Assembly: GCF_008764295.1 (NCBI RefSeq) | Contig: NZ_VTQX01000037.1 | Location: 1 to 33,473, forward strand | DNA: 33,473 bases | Source of the DNA: Bacillus methanolicus | GTDB taxonomy: Bacteria; Bacillota; Bacilli; Bacillales; Cytobacillaceae | Direction of reading: 5' to 3' | Part shown: piece by piece, positions 24,989-33,473 of the stretch | How positions within the stretch are numbered: position 1 is the stretch's first letter | How the letters are laid out: every line of letters begins with the position of its first letter | Notes under the pieces: generated by a model | Databases searched by the model: none | Seen by the model: only the letters and a program-made list of their open reading frames with translations | Told to the model about the DNA's origin: nothing | Position numbers and translations under genes: made by a program

Positions 24989-26692
24989 TCACCATGTCTT
25001 AAACGGTGGAGATCCAGGTGGGGCATTAACGATCATATCTGTTAATGGCAATACATAGGCCATGGCGATTACAATGAGCATCACAACCACCCAGATTCCC
25101 CAGCGTTCTGTCATATACGGTGTTGGTGCTTCATCTTGTTCGATCTCAGCAATTGGGAATTCGACTTCCCCTTTTGGCGCAAAGAACATCATATTAAATA
25201 CTGCATAGACCTGCAGAATTACCGCAATTAACAAAAGGGTTGCACCTATGCCAACCGCTGTCATCAATGGATTCCATCCTAATGTCTCTGCAAAATCTCC
25301 ATAGGTCGTAAAAGATGTCCTTCTCGGGGAACCAAACAATCCAGCTGCATGCATGGAGATAGCCATGATTACCATTCCTACCGTCCAAATAATTGTTTGA
25401 ATAATACCTAATTTATTCATTTGTGGAGTTAACACCCGTTTTGAAAGGTAAGGTACTAACCAGTAGCTAATTCCAAAGAATGTCATGACCACTGACATTC
25501 CAAGTGTTAAATGGAAGTGCCCCACTATCCACATCGTGTTATGAACCACCTGATCTAATTGATTTGTACTTTGCACGATCCCACCTGCTCCGGCTGGGAT
25601 AAAAGCTGCCATTGCGATAAAAGGAGATAGGAAGCGAACGTCCCCCCATGGAAGTTTCTTAAACCAACCAAGTGCCCCCTTGCCACCTTTCCTTCGACCT
25701 GTACGCTCAAAAACTCTAAACATCGCATAGGCAGTCATTAATGAAGGAAAACCAATAGCAAGACTCATAAATACGTGCATAAATTTGATCGGAAGTGATA
25801 TACCTGGGTCAACAATCTGATGGTGGAAACCACCTGTAATATTCATAATGACAAGTGCAATCACAACGACGCGAGTTAAATAATCATTCCATCTTGTCCC
25901 CCCAATGATTTTTGGTACGATAACATACCACGCAGATACAGCTGTTAAATACCAGATGTTGACCGCCGTATGTCCAAATGCCCAAAATAATGTTCTCGCA
26001 ACCATAACATTAATCGTCTCGACCCAACCGAGAGACCATGGAATAATCATAAATAGTACTTCCACAGCAACGAATGCAGTTGCTCCGACCAATAACACAA
26101 ACACCCCAGTTGCAAAAAATGCTAAGATTGGAAGATGTTGTCCTTTATGATTCTTCCTCCAATGAGCCACGTTGATGAATGCTCCTGTTGCCAGTATCCA
26201 AATTCCTAATACAACCAATACTAACCCAAAATAGAAGACTGGATGGGCTGCCATTGGTGGATAGAATGTATACATAACAGAAGCCTCATTCATTAGAACT
26301 GGAACAACAACCAAGACAAGCCCTACCATTTTTGTCCAGAATCCAATCCAAGCAAGTTTTCGCACCTTTGGTAAGAGACCACCTAATGTATGGGAAAGAC
26401 CCGCGTAAAAATATCCGATCGTAAAAAATGCAGAAAGTACAACAACGAGTAACAGTCCATGTGCGGTCAATATTTGATAATAATTTAGCCAAGCTGGTAA
26501 TTCCAGAACCCCTGCCCGGTTCAACCCTTGCAATAAACCTAGCAATCCCCCGAGCAGTAAAGCGACAAAAGCGACAGCTAAATATGATTTCGATATTCGC
26601 GCATCCTCTAAACAAACGCCTAAAACCTTATTCTTTTTTTCACTGATAACTGCTGCTCTTCTATTTTGTTCAATAGCCGCGTCCACTTTCAT
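24989..26692 (-). CDS. cbaA: ba3-like (type B) heme-copper oxidase subunit I lacking the active-site Tyr; possible NO reductase
   Basis: This 567-residue protein has about 13 transmembrane helices and clear similarity to the type B (ba3) family throughout (H N T M W I V G H F H L; G G F H H Q I V D P G; P R R T S F). Low-spin heme ligands are H78 and H394, high-spin heme ligand H392, CuB ligands H241, H290 and H291. At the CuB loop the usual H-P-x-V-Y is H-T-A-V-N (241-245), so the tyrosine normally cross-linked to CuB histidine is Asn245. Oxygen reductases need that tyrosine to split O2; NO reductases lack it. The enzyme may therefore reduce NO, although annotation as ba3 oxidase is usual. 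It is the third gene of a five-gene operon. Confidence 0.9.
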   Translation of the reverse strand: MKVDAAIEQNRRAAVISEKKNKVLGVCLEDARISKSYLAVAFVALLLGGLLGLLQGLNRAGVLELPAWLNYYQILTAHGLLLVVVLSAFFTIGYFYAGLSHTLGGLLPKVRKLAWIGFWTKMVGLVLVVVPVLMNEASVMYTFYPPMAAHPVFYFGLVLVVLGIWILATGAFINVAHWRKNHKGQHLPILAFFATGVFVLLVGATAFVAVEVLFMIIPWSLGWVETINVMVARTLFWAFGHTAVNIWYLTAVSAWYVIVPKIIGGTRWNDYLTRVVVIALVIMNITGGFHHQIVDPGISLPIKFMHVFMSLAIGFPSLMTAYAMFRVFERTGRRKGGKGALGWFKKLPWGDVRFLSPFIAMAAFIPAGAGGIVQSTNQLDQVVHNTMWIVGHFHLTLGMSVVMTFFGISYWLVPYLSKRVLTPQMNKLGIIQTIIWTVGMVIMAISMHAAGLFGSPRRTSFTTYGDFAETLGWNPLMTAVGIGATLLLIAVILQVYAVFNMMFFAPKGEVEFPIAEIEQDEAPTPYMTERWGIWVVVMLIVIAMAYVLPLTDMIVNAPPGSPPFKTW

Positions 26693-26700
26693 TCCCTCCT

Positions 26701-27165
26701 TTATTTAACCGTAATCGTCGTGCTCATTAACTGATGTCCTGCACCGCAATATTCATTGCATAGCACTAAATACTCACCAGGCTCAGAAAATTTCTGCGAA
26801 ATTTTTTGGATATGTCCTGGCATGACCATTGCATTAATATTCGTATTCGCTACTTGAAATCCGTGTACAACGTCCTTTGAAGTTAACGTGAAGTGTACGG
26901 TTGAACCTGCAGGTATTTCAAGCTCCATTGGCGTAAAACTGAATACTTGTAAAGTCATCACCACTTCATATTCCTTTTCGCCAATTTGTTTTATTCCAGG
27001 TTCATCAAATGGAGCCGTTTCATCCACTTTTTGCGGATCTATTATTTCATTATGACTTGGCGGTCCCATTTCCAATGCAAATGCTTGATAGCCAGTAATC
27101 AACATAAATATCATGATGATGCCGAAGCTCAGTGTTAACCAAATTTTTTCATCAAGGTGCATCAT
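26701..27165 (-). CDS. cbaB: ba3-like heme-copper enzyme subunit II (CuA)
   Basis: This 154-residue protein has one N-terminal transmembrane helix (about residues 8-28) and an extracytoplasmic cupredoxin domain. All CuA ligands are present: H101 (D V V H G F), C136, the E138 carbonyl, C140, H144 and M147 (C N E Y C G A G H Q L M). It takes electrons from cytochrome c and passes them to subunit I. The short length, with a single helix, is typical of the Thermus ba3 type. It is separated from subunit I by 8 bp, with the ribosome site of subunit I in the gap, and from the subunit IIa gene by 11 bp. Confidence 0.93.
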   Translation of the reverse strand: MMHLDEKIWLTLSFGIIMIFMLITGYQAFALEMGPPSHNEIIDPQKVDETAPFDEPGIKQIGEKEYEVVMTLQVFSFTPMELEIPAGSTVHFTLTSKDVVHGFQVANTNINAMVMPGHIQKISQKFSEPGEYLVLCNEYCGAGHQLMSTTITVK

Positions 27166-27176
27166 ATTCTCCTCCT

Positions 27177-27341
27177 TTAAATTCTATCCATGTAGAATCC
27201 GAATAATATAAAGTAAGTAACTAGAATAACGGCTGCAACCACGCCGACTGAGATCCACGTACCCAATTTTGATGTGGCAAGTTTATCCATATTTTCTTTT
27301 TCAACATTTATTTCATCTTGAACATGATCAGAAGCTTTCAT
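27177..27341 (-). CDS. ba3-like subunit IIa (single-helix small subunit)
   Basis: This 54-residue protein has an acidic N-terminus and one C-terminal transmembrane helix (about residues 29-49: W I S V G V V A A V I L V T Y F I L F G). It corresponds to subunit IIa of type B oxidases, which replaces the missing second helix of subunit II. The ATG at 27341 follows GGGAGGGAATTTTA; an in-frame ATG 12 codons upstream lies within the promoter region. It is the first gene of the operon. Its 5' side holds the Fnr-like site and predicted promoter. Confidence 0.82.
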   Translation of the reverse strand: MKASDHVQDEINVEKENMDKLATSKLGTWISVGVVAAVILVTYFILFGFYMDRI

Positions 27342-27372
27342 TAAAATTCCCTCCCTTAGTTTTCTCACTTTC

Positions 27373-27415
27373 AGCATAATTGCGAATGATTCTCATCGTA
27401 GTGAGAAAAATCACT
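27373..27415 (-). promoter_or_regulatory. predicted Fnr-type class II promoter with Fur-like box for the ba3-like operon
   Basis: GTGA-GAAAAA-TCAC (27401-27414), extended to AGTGA/TCACT, is a CRP/Fnr-type palindrome. On the minus strand a -10 candidate TATGCT lies at 27378-27373, giving a start near 27366. The palindrome centre is then at -41.5, the classical activator position, and no -35 element is visible (CTACGA). Between them, TGCGAAT-G-ATTCTCA (27381-27395) fits the 7-1-7 Fur-family palindrome with one mismatch. Confidence 0.5.
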
Positions 27416-27532
27416 TTACCACTTCCTTTATTCAAAAAACATTCACTTTTCCGCTCGATATTGCGATAAACACTGTTGTTATAGGGATAGCAAAATAAAT
27501 ATCCTTTTAACGAATTCGGATTTTTATAAAAA

Positions 27533-27572
27533 ATGCCTAACCTGTATACGTTCTTTAAGACAGGTTAGGCAT
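27533..27572. terminator. strong hairpin without an obvious upstream gene
   Basis: ATGCCTAACCTGT and ACAGGTTAGGCAT form a perfect 13-bp stem with a 14-nt loop. On the minus strand it runs into TTTTTTATAAAAA. On the plus strand a T tract follows only after 11 bases. No coding frame lies upstream on either strand within 300 bp. Confidence 0.6.
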
Positions 27573-27841
27573 TGGGCTCTATTTTTTAAAATTAATGCTC
27601 TCACTATAATGATGGACTGATTTGGGAAAAGAAATATTTAATCAGAAAAGCTATTTTTATGAAATATAAAACATCGATTCAGAAAAATAGTTAAAAATAC
27701 TAATTTTGCGGTAAGGCGAAATGAAGAATTAGATGAAATGAACGAAGGTTACTTAAAACTCTTACTCTTAACTTCTAAAGACATGTATAATTTTTAGTAA
27801 GACTTAAATATCGTGTATACCTTAAAATTTATACTAGGAGT
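27573..27841. other. gene-free stretch upstream of the VanZ-family gene
   Basis: About 270 AT-rich bases, part of a 500-bp interval without coding frames from 27342. A TATAAT at 27786-27791 may be the -10 element of the VanZ-family gene, with a poor -35. Nothing else is visible. Confidence 0.4.
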
Positions 27842-28417
27842 GTGAACATAAATTTGACATTACAAACAAAAAATCGATACCTCATTACCATTTTTTTCTT
27901 TTACATCATCGTATTGGTATATTTCATGTTTTTCGGATTTGGGCGCCCACAATTAGCTGAAATACGAGAATATCGATATTCACTATTACCACTTCGAATT
28001 CCTTTATGGCTACCAAAGAGTTTTTCAATAGATACGTTCAAACTATGGGTTTTTGCTCTCGGCAACCTTATAGCATTTATTCCATTTGGAGTACTCGTAC
28101 CGATGGTTTTTAAAAAGCAGTTAAATACCTACTTTAAGTTTATAGGACTGTTTTTGCTTTTTATTCTAGTCATGGAAACGATGCAAATGGTAACTTATTT
28201 AGGCAGCTTTGATGCAGAGGATATCATGATAAATATGATTGGTGCCTCCATTGGATTTTATTCATATAAAGTAAGCAAACATGCTTCCACTCAAAAAAAT
28301 AAAATTGTTTACACTGCATTATCAATGGTGGGATTAACTTTATTGACGTTTTTCATCGCTTGGATCTATAACAATACAGTCACACCGTATGTTATCGATT
28401 TACTTGGACTGGATTAA
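27842..28417 (+). CDS. VanZ-family membrane protein
   Basis: This 191-residue protein has about five transmembrane helices and the VanZ-like pattern N L I A F I P F G V L V P near residue 75. The conserved acidic stretch follows the fourth helix (T Y L G S F D A E D I M I N M I G A S I G F). VanZ itself gives low-level teicoplanin resistance, but most family members in Bacillus have no known role. The GTG at 27842 is only one or two bases after AGGAG. The TTG at 27854 lies at a better distance and is the likelier start (187 residues). It is transcribed alone. Confidence 0.82.
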   Translation: MNINLTLQTKNRYLITIFFFYIIVLVYFMFFGFGRPQLAEIREYRYSLLPLRIPLWLPKSFSIDTFKLWVFALGNLIAFIPFGVLVPMVFKKQLNTYFKFIGLFLLFILVMETMQMVTYLGSFDAEDIMINMIGASIGFYSYKVSKHASTQKNKIVYTALSMVGLTLLTFFIAWIYNNTVTPYVIDLLGLD

Positions 28418-28539
28418 AGTAATTCTTGATCCCCGTTATTAACGTGGAATTCTCGACACCATAACTTTCAATAGTCATAGGGATTTTACAAACTTGCATG
28501 CCGAACAAATATCATTAGACTACTTTTTCTTTTTAAGTA

Positions 28540-28620
28540 ACCCGTCAATACGATACACTTTATTTTGGTGGGATACTCACCATTCCATGCTGTATGTGCT
28601 AAACAGTTCATGTCCTTCAT
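28540..28620 (-). pseudogene. possible IS200/IS605-family tnpA 5' remnant
   Basis: On the minus strand an ATG at 28620 opens M K D M N C L A H T A W N G E Y, very like the start of IS200/IS605 TnpA (M K D x N S L x H T x W N C K Y). Similarity fades within about 20 codons, and the catalytic His-hydrophobic-His motif is not found. The A/T-rich, hairpin-prone sequence in front (28640-28700) could be the element's end. Confidence 0.4.
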
Positions 28621-28715
28621 AAAGAATGACCTTCTTCGAAAGTGAGTTAAAGTGGTTGGGACAACTTTATCCTACGAAGTGGGGTTCTTTATTACCACGC
28701 TATTAAGCTCTCAGG

Positions 28716-28744
28716 AATCCCTGCTAGCATAGCAAGGGTTTTTT
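28716..28744 (+). terminator. plus-strand terminator
   Basis: CCCTGCT (28719-28725) and AGCAAGGG (28731-28738) pair with one bulged A, followed by six T. It may end the VanZ-family transcript 300 bp upstream. Confidence 0.65.
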
Positions 28745-28754
28745 AAACCATTAA

Positions 28755-28786
28755 AAGAGGTTTCTAATTCCTTAGAAACCCCTCTA
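28755..28786 (-). terminator. mutL: mutL terminator
   Basis: On the minus strand AGAGGGGTTTCTAA and TTAGAAACCTCT pair around GGAA with one bulged base, followed by TTTT. It overlaps the mutL stop codon. Confidence 0.85.
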
Positions 28787-30622
28787 CATCACGCGTTTAA
28801 ACATCTTTTCCATTTCATATGTTGAGTAATGAATAATGATCGGTCTTCCGTGTGGGCATGTGAATGGATCCGATGATCTTCTTAACTGATCCAAAAGTGC
28901 TTGAATTTCACTCATTTGCAAATAATGATTTGCTTTTATCGAAGCTTTGCAGCTCATCATGATCGCTGCTTCCTCTCGCAGTTTCTTTATATCGACTTTT
29001 TTCATTGTGAGCAGTTGTTCGAGCATTTCTTCAATAATTTCCTTTTCCAGTCCTGTTGGAAACCACTGCGGATGAGAGCGTGCAATAAAGCTATTGATTC
29101 CGAAAGGTTCTAAAAATACACCAACTTCTTCAAGCTGCTCCTTATGCTCCATAATTTTAATCGCTTCATCTGCCGAGTATTCAAAAGTTAAAGGTACAAG
29201 CATCTCTTGAAGCTCGCTTTCAACCTGTCCTACTTTCTCACGAAAATATTCATATTTAATTCTTTCTTGTGCGGCATGTTGATCAATAATGTAAAGTCCC
29301 TTTTCATTTTGAGCCAAAATATAGGTTCCATGCATTTGACCAATCGGATATAACGGTGGGACTCTTGATTCAACGTTTGCTTCATCTTTGCTGACAGTTG
29401 CTGGTGCTGAAGCAATCATTTCCTCCTCAACAAATGAGCGTGCGGCTTTAACTTGGCTGCTTTCTATCGGTCTAACAGGAAGTTCCCTTATTGTTTCCTG
29501 CACTTCAACCTGCGGAAATTCTTCAAAAGAAAATGCCGGTTGCGCTTCTTTAGCAACTGGAAGATGCTCGAAATCGAAAGAGGGCTGCTCCGATCTTTCT
29601 ACCTGTTTTGCTTCCCGCTTCAAACCTTCTGGAATAAGTTCTTTTTGGTGAAAAGCGTTTTTAATCGTTTCTGTTACAAGCTGATTCAACTCAGCTTCTT
29701 TACTAAATCGCACTTCCATTTTTGAAGGATGTACATTGACATCCACCAAAATCGGGTCCATTTCAACGTTGAGCAAAACTATTGGAAAACGTCCAATTGG
29801 AAGAAGAGTATGATATCCTTCTTGAATTGATTTTACCAATGGATAGTTTTTAATAAATCTACCATTAACCATCGTTGTAATATAATTGCGCGATGCCCTC
29901 GTTATCTCAGGCAAAGCAAGCCAGCCACGAATGGTAAAATCAAGTGAAGTCGCTTCAATCGGAATCATTTTTTTAACGATATTTAGACCATAGATTGCCG
30001 CCAGCACTTGGCGTACGTCCCCATTGCCATTCGTATGAAGAAGCTTTCTATCATTGTGGATAAGGCGGAAAGAAACTTCTGGATGAGAAAGGGCAAGACG
30101 ATTGACAATATCGGTAATATTTCCAAGCTCTGTATGAACTGTTTTCATATATTTTAATCTTGCTGGTGTATTGAAAAATAAATCTGTGACAATGATATCT
30201 GTCCCTTTGCGGCTTGATGCTTTTTCGAAGGTTTCTACATGACCACCTTCTAAAACAAGACGCGTTCCCTCTTCACCTGTCGATGTCTTGATCTCAATCC
30301 TTGAAACAGAGGCAATACTTGGAAGGGCCTCTCCACGAAACCCTAACGTTCTAATTCGGAATAAATCTTGATCATTTTTGATTTTACTTGTGGCATGTCG
30401 CTGAAAAGCCATTAATACATCTGATTCCTCAATTCCATCACCATTATCTGTAATGCGAATTTTCGCAAGACCTGCTTCTTCTACTTCGATTTCGATAATC
30501 GTACTATTGGCGTCTAGCGCATTTTCCACTAATTCCTTTACAACAGATGCAGGTCTCTCTACTACTTCACCAGCAGCAATTTTATTCGAAAGTAAATCAT
30601 CTAGCTGAATAATTTTCCCCAT
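28784..30622 (-). CDS. mutL: MutL, mismatch repair endonuclease
   Basis: This 612-residue protein couples mismatch recognition by MutS to strand nicking. The N-terminal GHKL ATPase shows E N A L D A, D N G D G I and [10 protein letters not shown] low-complexity linker (about residues 330-420) follows. The C-terminal domain carries the endonuclease metal motif [12 protein letters not shown] and the zinc-site C P H G R P near the end, so this is the nicking type of MutL, as in other bacteria lacking MutH. The ATG at 30622 follows GAGAGGTGG; an in-frame ATG five codons upstream is less likely. It lies 18 bp after mutS. Confidence 0.97.
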   Translation of the reverse strand: MGKIIQLDDLLSNKIAAGEVVERPASVVKELVENALDANSTIIEIEVEEAGLAKIRITDNGDGIEESDVLMAFQRHATSKIKNDQDLFRIRTLGFRGEALPSIASVSRIEIKTSTGEEGTRLVLEGGHVETFEKASSRKGTDIIVTDLFFNTPARLKYMKTVHTELGNITDIVNRLALSHPEVSFRLIHNDRKLLHTNGNGDVRQVLAAIYGLNIVKKMIPIEATSLDFTIRGWLALPEITRASRNYITTMVNGRFIKNYPLVKSIQEGYHTLLPIGRFPIVLLNVEMDPILVDVNVHPSKMEVRFSKEAELNQLVTETIKNAFHQKELIPEGLKREAKQVERSEQPSFDFEHLPVAKEAQPAFSFEEFPQVEVQETIRELPVRPIESSQVKAARSFVEEEMIASAPATVSKDEANVESRVPPLYPIGQMHGTYILAQNEKGLYIIDQHAAQERIKYEYFREKVGQVESELQEMLVPLTFEYSADEAIKIMEHKEQLEEVGVFLEPFGINSFIARSHPQWFPTGLEKEIIEEMLEQLLTMKKVDIKKLREEAAIMMSCKASIKANHYLQMSEIQALLDQLRRSSDPFTCPHGRPIIIHYSTYEMEKMFKRVM

Positions 30623-30640
30623 TACGCCACCTCTCAATAA

Positions 30641-33214
30641 TTAGCTTTTTAATTTTTTGTGAAGCTCATAAAGGGTATTCATCGCTTGCATTGGCGTCAT
30701 CTCTAAAATATCGATTTCCCTGATTTGCTCCAATGCTTTTTTCTCCTTTGCACTGAATGGAGAAGCTTCCTTGATCACTGGCTCATCAAAGAATGACAGC
30801 TGCCCACTTTCCAACTTTGGAGCTTGCACGCTTTCACCTTGATTCTCAAAGTTTTCAAGCAGTTCATTAGCCCGCTTGATTAAAGAGTTAGGTAGGTTAG
30901 CAAGCTGGGCAACGTGAATCCCGTAGCTCTTATCGGCAGCACCCTCCTTAATTTTATGAAGGAAGACCACTCTACCATTTTGTTCAATTGCACTAACATG
31001 AACATTCTTTAATTGCTTGAGCTCCTTATCTAATACAGTTAATTCATGATAATGGGTTGAAAATAAAGTTTTCGCGCCAATTTTATTATGGATATGCTCA
31101 ATAATCGCTTGCGCAAGCGCCATCCCATCATAAGTAGAAGTCCCACGACCAATCTCGTCAAAAAGAATCAGACTATTGGCCGTCGCATTTTCAATCGCAT
31201 GATTTGCTTCAAGCATTTCAACCATGAATGTACTTTGACCGGAAATTAAATCGTCAGCAGCGCCGATTCGAGTAAATACCTGATCAAAAATAGGCAAGGT
31301 TGCTTCCCTAGCCGGGACGAAGCAGCCAATTTGGGCTAGAATCGCCGTAAGGGCAATTTGACGCATATATGTGCTTTTCCCAGACATATTTGGTCCAGTT
31401 ATAAGAAGAACTTCTCTTTCTTTATCCATGTAACAATCGTTTGGTACATATTCTTGTGCATTCATGACTTTTTCTACGACCGGATGTCTGCCATCTTTTA
31501 GCAAAATCATGCGGTCAGAGGAAAATTGCGGCTTCACATAATGCCTTTCTTCACTTATGGAAGCAAAACATTGCAGTACATCAATTTCACTAACTATTTT
31601 CGCTAATCTCTGCAATCTCGGAATATAGCTTTTTACAAACTCACGAATCTCTGTAAATAGCGCATATTCAAGCTCCACACTTTTTTCCTCTGCTTGTAAA
31701 ATGAGCGCTTCCTTTTCTTTGAGAGCAGGCGTCACAAACCGTTCCGCATTCGTTAATGTTTGCTTCCGTTCATATTGCCCTTCCTCAAGCAAATGAAGAT
31801 TCGCCTTTGTCACTTCAATATAATAGCCAAACACACGGTTATAGCCGATTTTCAACGATTTAATTCCCGTTTTCTCCCGTTCTTCTCGCTCGAGTTGCGC
31901 AATCCACGTTTTTCCGTTTTTGCTAGCATCACGATACTTGTCTAACTCTTCATGATAGCCATCTTGAATAATGTTTCCCTCTTTGATGGATAGGGGTGGA
32001 TTATCGACGATTGCCCGTTCCAGCAATTCGACTACTTCTTCACAAGGGTCAAGCTGAGATGCTAAAAGATCCGCCTCTTCATTCCCCATCTGTGTGATAA
32101 CACTTTTAAGATGTGGTATTTGATAAAGGGAGCGTTTTAATTGCATTAAGTCGCGGGCATTAACATTTCCAAAGGCTACTCTTCCTGCCAGCCTTTCTAA
32201 ATCATAGACTTCTGTCAGTTTTTCCCGCATTTCCTGCCGCTCAAAATAATGGGACATGAACACTTCAACGAGTGCTTGACGTCTAATGATATCATCCTTA
32301 TTAATAAGGGGGCGATCAATCCACTGCTTTAACAAACGTCCGCCCATTGCTGTTTTTGTTTCATCCAATAGCCATAATAAAGAACCCTTCTTACCTTTTG
32401 AACGAATCGTTTCCGTTAACTCAAGATTTCGTTTTGAATAATAATCAATCTTCATAAATTGCTGAATTTCATATCGGTTAACAGGCTGCAGGTGATCAAG
32501 CGATCTTTTTTGTGTTCGGTACAAATAGTTGAATAACCGTGCAATCGTACTCTTTAACCTCGTTTCTTCTACAGCGTTTAGAAGAGTGGCAAAACGATCA
32601 TTTATCGTCTCATTGTCTTCAAAAGATAAAGTTGCCGAAAATCGTTCACGAATTTTAAGCTGCAATTGCTCAGCTAGCTGCGAAGGAATGACCACTTCCT
32701 TTGCTCCTGAAAGAGCAATTTCGTTTAAAACAAGCTCATCATTCCCTTCAAGTAACGTAACCTTGCTCTCTCCTGTTGAAAGATCACTATAAGCGAAGCC
32801 ATAGCTGCCATCCGAAAAAGGGGTTAGAGAGGCAATAAAATTATTCTCTTTCTCATTTAATCCACGGCCTTCCATCATTGTTCCAGGAGTAATTAACTGG
32901 ACAACTTCCCGTTTGACAACGCCTTTCGCTTGCCTTGGGTCCTCGGTTTGTTCGCAAATTGCGACTTTATATCCTTTTTCTACTAGTCTATCAATATATT
33001 GGGGAGCAGAGTGATAAGGAACTCCGCACATCGGGATCCGTTCCTCAGACCCCCCCTCACGGCTAGTTAAGGTAATTTCAAGCTCCTGTGACGCCTTCAA
33101 TGCGTCATCAAAGAACATTTCATAAAAATCTCCTAAACGAAAAAATAAAAAGGCATCTTGATAGTCTGCCTTCACCTGTAAATATTGTTGTATCATCGGC
33201 GTATATGTAGCCAT
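30641..33214 (-). CDS. mutS: MutS, mismatch recognition ATPase
   Basis: This 857-residue protein recognises mismatches and small loops. The N-terminal mismatch-binding domain contains the Phe-x-Glu motif ([13 protein letters not shown]). Core and lever domains follow. The C-terminal ABC ATPase has Walker [10 protein letters not shown] near residue 610, the signature S T F M V E M, Walker [14 protein letters not shown] and the H-loop S T H Y H E L. The length is normal. TTGGAGGATTAGA precedes the ATG. It is first in the mutS-mutL operon, with an AT-rich upstream region of about 200 bp before the second IS copy. Confidence 0.98.
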   Translation of the reverse strand: MATYTPMIQQYLQVKADYQDAFLFFRLGDFYEMFFDDALKASQELEITLTSREGGSEERIPMCGVPYHSAPQYIDRLVEKGYKVAICEQTEDPRQAKGVVKREVVQLITPGTMMEGRGLNEKENNFIASLTPFSDGSYGFAYSDLSTGESKVTLLEGNDELVLNEIALSGAKEVVIPSQLAEQLQLKIRERFSATLSFEDNETINDRFATLLNAVEETRLKSTIARLFNYLYRTQKRSLDHLQPVNRYEIQQFMKIDYYSKRNLELTETIRSKGKKGSLLWLLDETKTAMGGRLLKQWIDRPLINKDDIIRRQALVEVFMSHYFERQEMREKLTEVYDLERLAGRVAFGNVNARDLMQLKRSLYQIPHLKSVITQMGNEEADLLASQLDPCEEVVELLERAIVDNPPLSIKEGNIIQDGYHEELDKYRDASKNGKTWIAQLEREEREKTGIKSLKIGYNRVFGYYIEVTKANLHLLEEGQYERKQTLTNAERFVTPALKEKEALILQAEEKSVELEYALFTEIREFVKSYIPRLQRLAKIVSEIDVLQCFASISEERHYVKPQFSSDRMILLKDGRHPVVEKVMNAQEYVPNDCYMDKEREVLLITGPNMSGKSTYMRQIALTAILAQIGCFVPAREATLPIFDQVFTRIGAADDLISGQSTFMVEMLEANHAIENATANSLILFDEIGRGTSTYDGMALAQAIIEHIHNKIGAKTLFSTHYHELTVLDKELKQLKNVHVSAIEQNGRVVFLHKIKEGAADKSYGIHVAQLANLPNSLIKRANELLENFENQGESVQAPKLESGQLSFFDEPVIKEASPFSAKEKKALEQIREIDILEMTPMQAMNTLYELHKKLKS

Positions 33215-33414
33215 TCTAATCCTCCAAAACTTTTCTCACATTAATGAATGATATGACTCTATTATAACATAGGTAAAAATGAGCGAAAACGGTTTGCATT
33301 CAATAGCAAATCTTTTCGCACAGCAGCCAATCTCACATTCCATTCTTATAAACGACAAAATATAAGTTTAATGGCATTCTTAATCATGTAAATCAAAAAA
33401 GCTTCCTAAATAGG

Positions 33415-33473
33415 TACTGCACCCCAGAAGTTAGAGTTAAAAATCTAACCTCTGGGGTGTTTTTGTATGGCAA
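33415..33473 (+). mobile_element. left end of a second IS3-family element (partial)
   Basis: CTGCACCCCAGAAGTTAGA is the left terminal repeat of the same element type as at 355. A hairpin follows (CACCCCAGAAGTTAGA with TCTAACCTCTGGGGTG, one mismatch), then TTTTTGT and ATG GCA A, the expected start of orfA, at 33467. The element continues beyond the window in the same orientation as the first copy. This copy keeps its start codon, unlike the copy at 355. Confidence 0.8.

Overview
The window looks like chromosomal DNA of a low-GC Gram-positive spore former of the Bacillaceae. The evidence is the Bacillus subtilis-like gene set and order (mutS-mutL, miaA-hfq, spoVK, hflX, ynbB, glnR-glnA, lexA/yneA-yneB-ynzC, tkt, sirA, yneF), strong GGAGG-type ribosome binding sites, frequent TTG/GTG starts, and sporulation genes (sirA, spoVK).

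Layout. 1-350: a small orphan gene. 355-1793: a decayed IS3-family element with a 4-bp target duplication. 2412-7791: yneF, sirA, tkt, ynzC, and the SOS pair yneA-yneB divergent from lexA across three LexA boxes. 7860-11960: an accessory stretch between lexA and glnA. It holds a small membrane protein, two divergent DUF4183 genes, an unusual tRNA-like RNA, a molybdopterin-oxidoreductase remnant, an unrecognised secreted protein, a long palindrome, a remnant of a glnA 3' end and an unrecognised membrane protein. 12101-18433: glnR-glnA with two GlnR/TnrA operators, ynbB, hflX, a TRIC-type channel and spoVK. 19005-21641: miaA-hfq divergent from mreBH. 22148-23722: lineage-specific membrane proteins. 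23715-27341: a five-gene ba3-like heme-copper oxidase operon with a probable Fnr-type promoter. 27842-33214: a VanZ-family gene, an IS200/IS605-like remnant and mutS-mutL. At 33415 a second IS3-family element of the same type enters the window; its start codon is intact.

Two things deserve most attention. First, 9332-9530 reads as a tRNA at both ends: a 7-9 bp acceptor stem, a D arm with a G-rich loop, and a perfect T arm with TTCGAAT. It has its own TTGATG-N17-TATAAT promoter ending exactly at the 5' end. Between D and T arms it carries about 144 nt that fold as a small hairpin plus a huge extra arm containing two more T-loop-like hairpins. I do not recognise it as tmRNA, a group I intron, Y RNA or any family I know. 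Second, the ba3-like subunit I keeps all six metal-binding histidines but has HTAVN where oxygen reductases have HPxVY. Loss of the active-site tyrosine suggests a nitric oxide reductase rather than an oxidase, and the promoter layout (CRP/Fnr half sites centred at -41.5) fits anaerobic control.

Genes working together: LexA/YneA/YneB form the SOS division-checkpoint module. GlnR/GlnA form the nitrogen feedback loop. The Sco protein, CuA subunit II, subunit I, subunit IIa and a histidine-rich membrane protein form one respiratory enzyme and its assembly set. MutS and MutL act together in mismatch repair.
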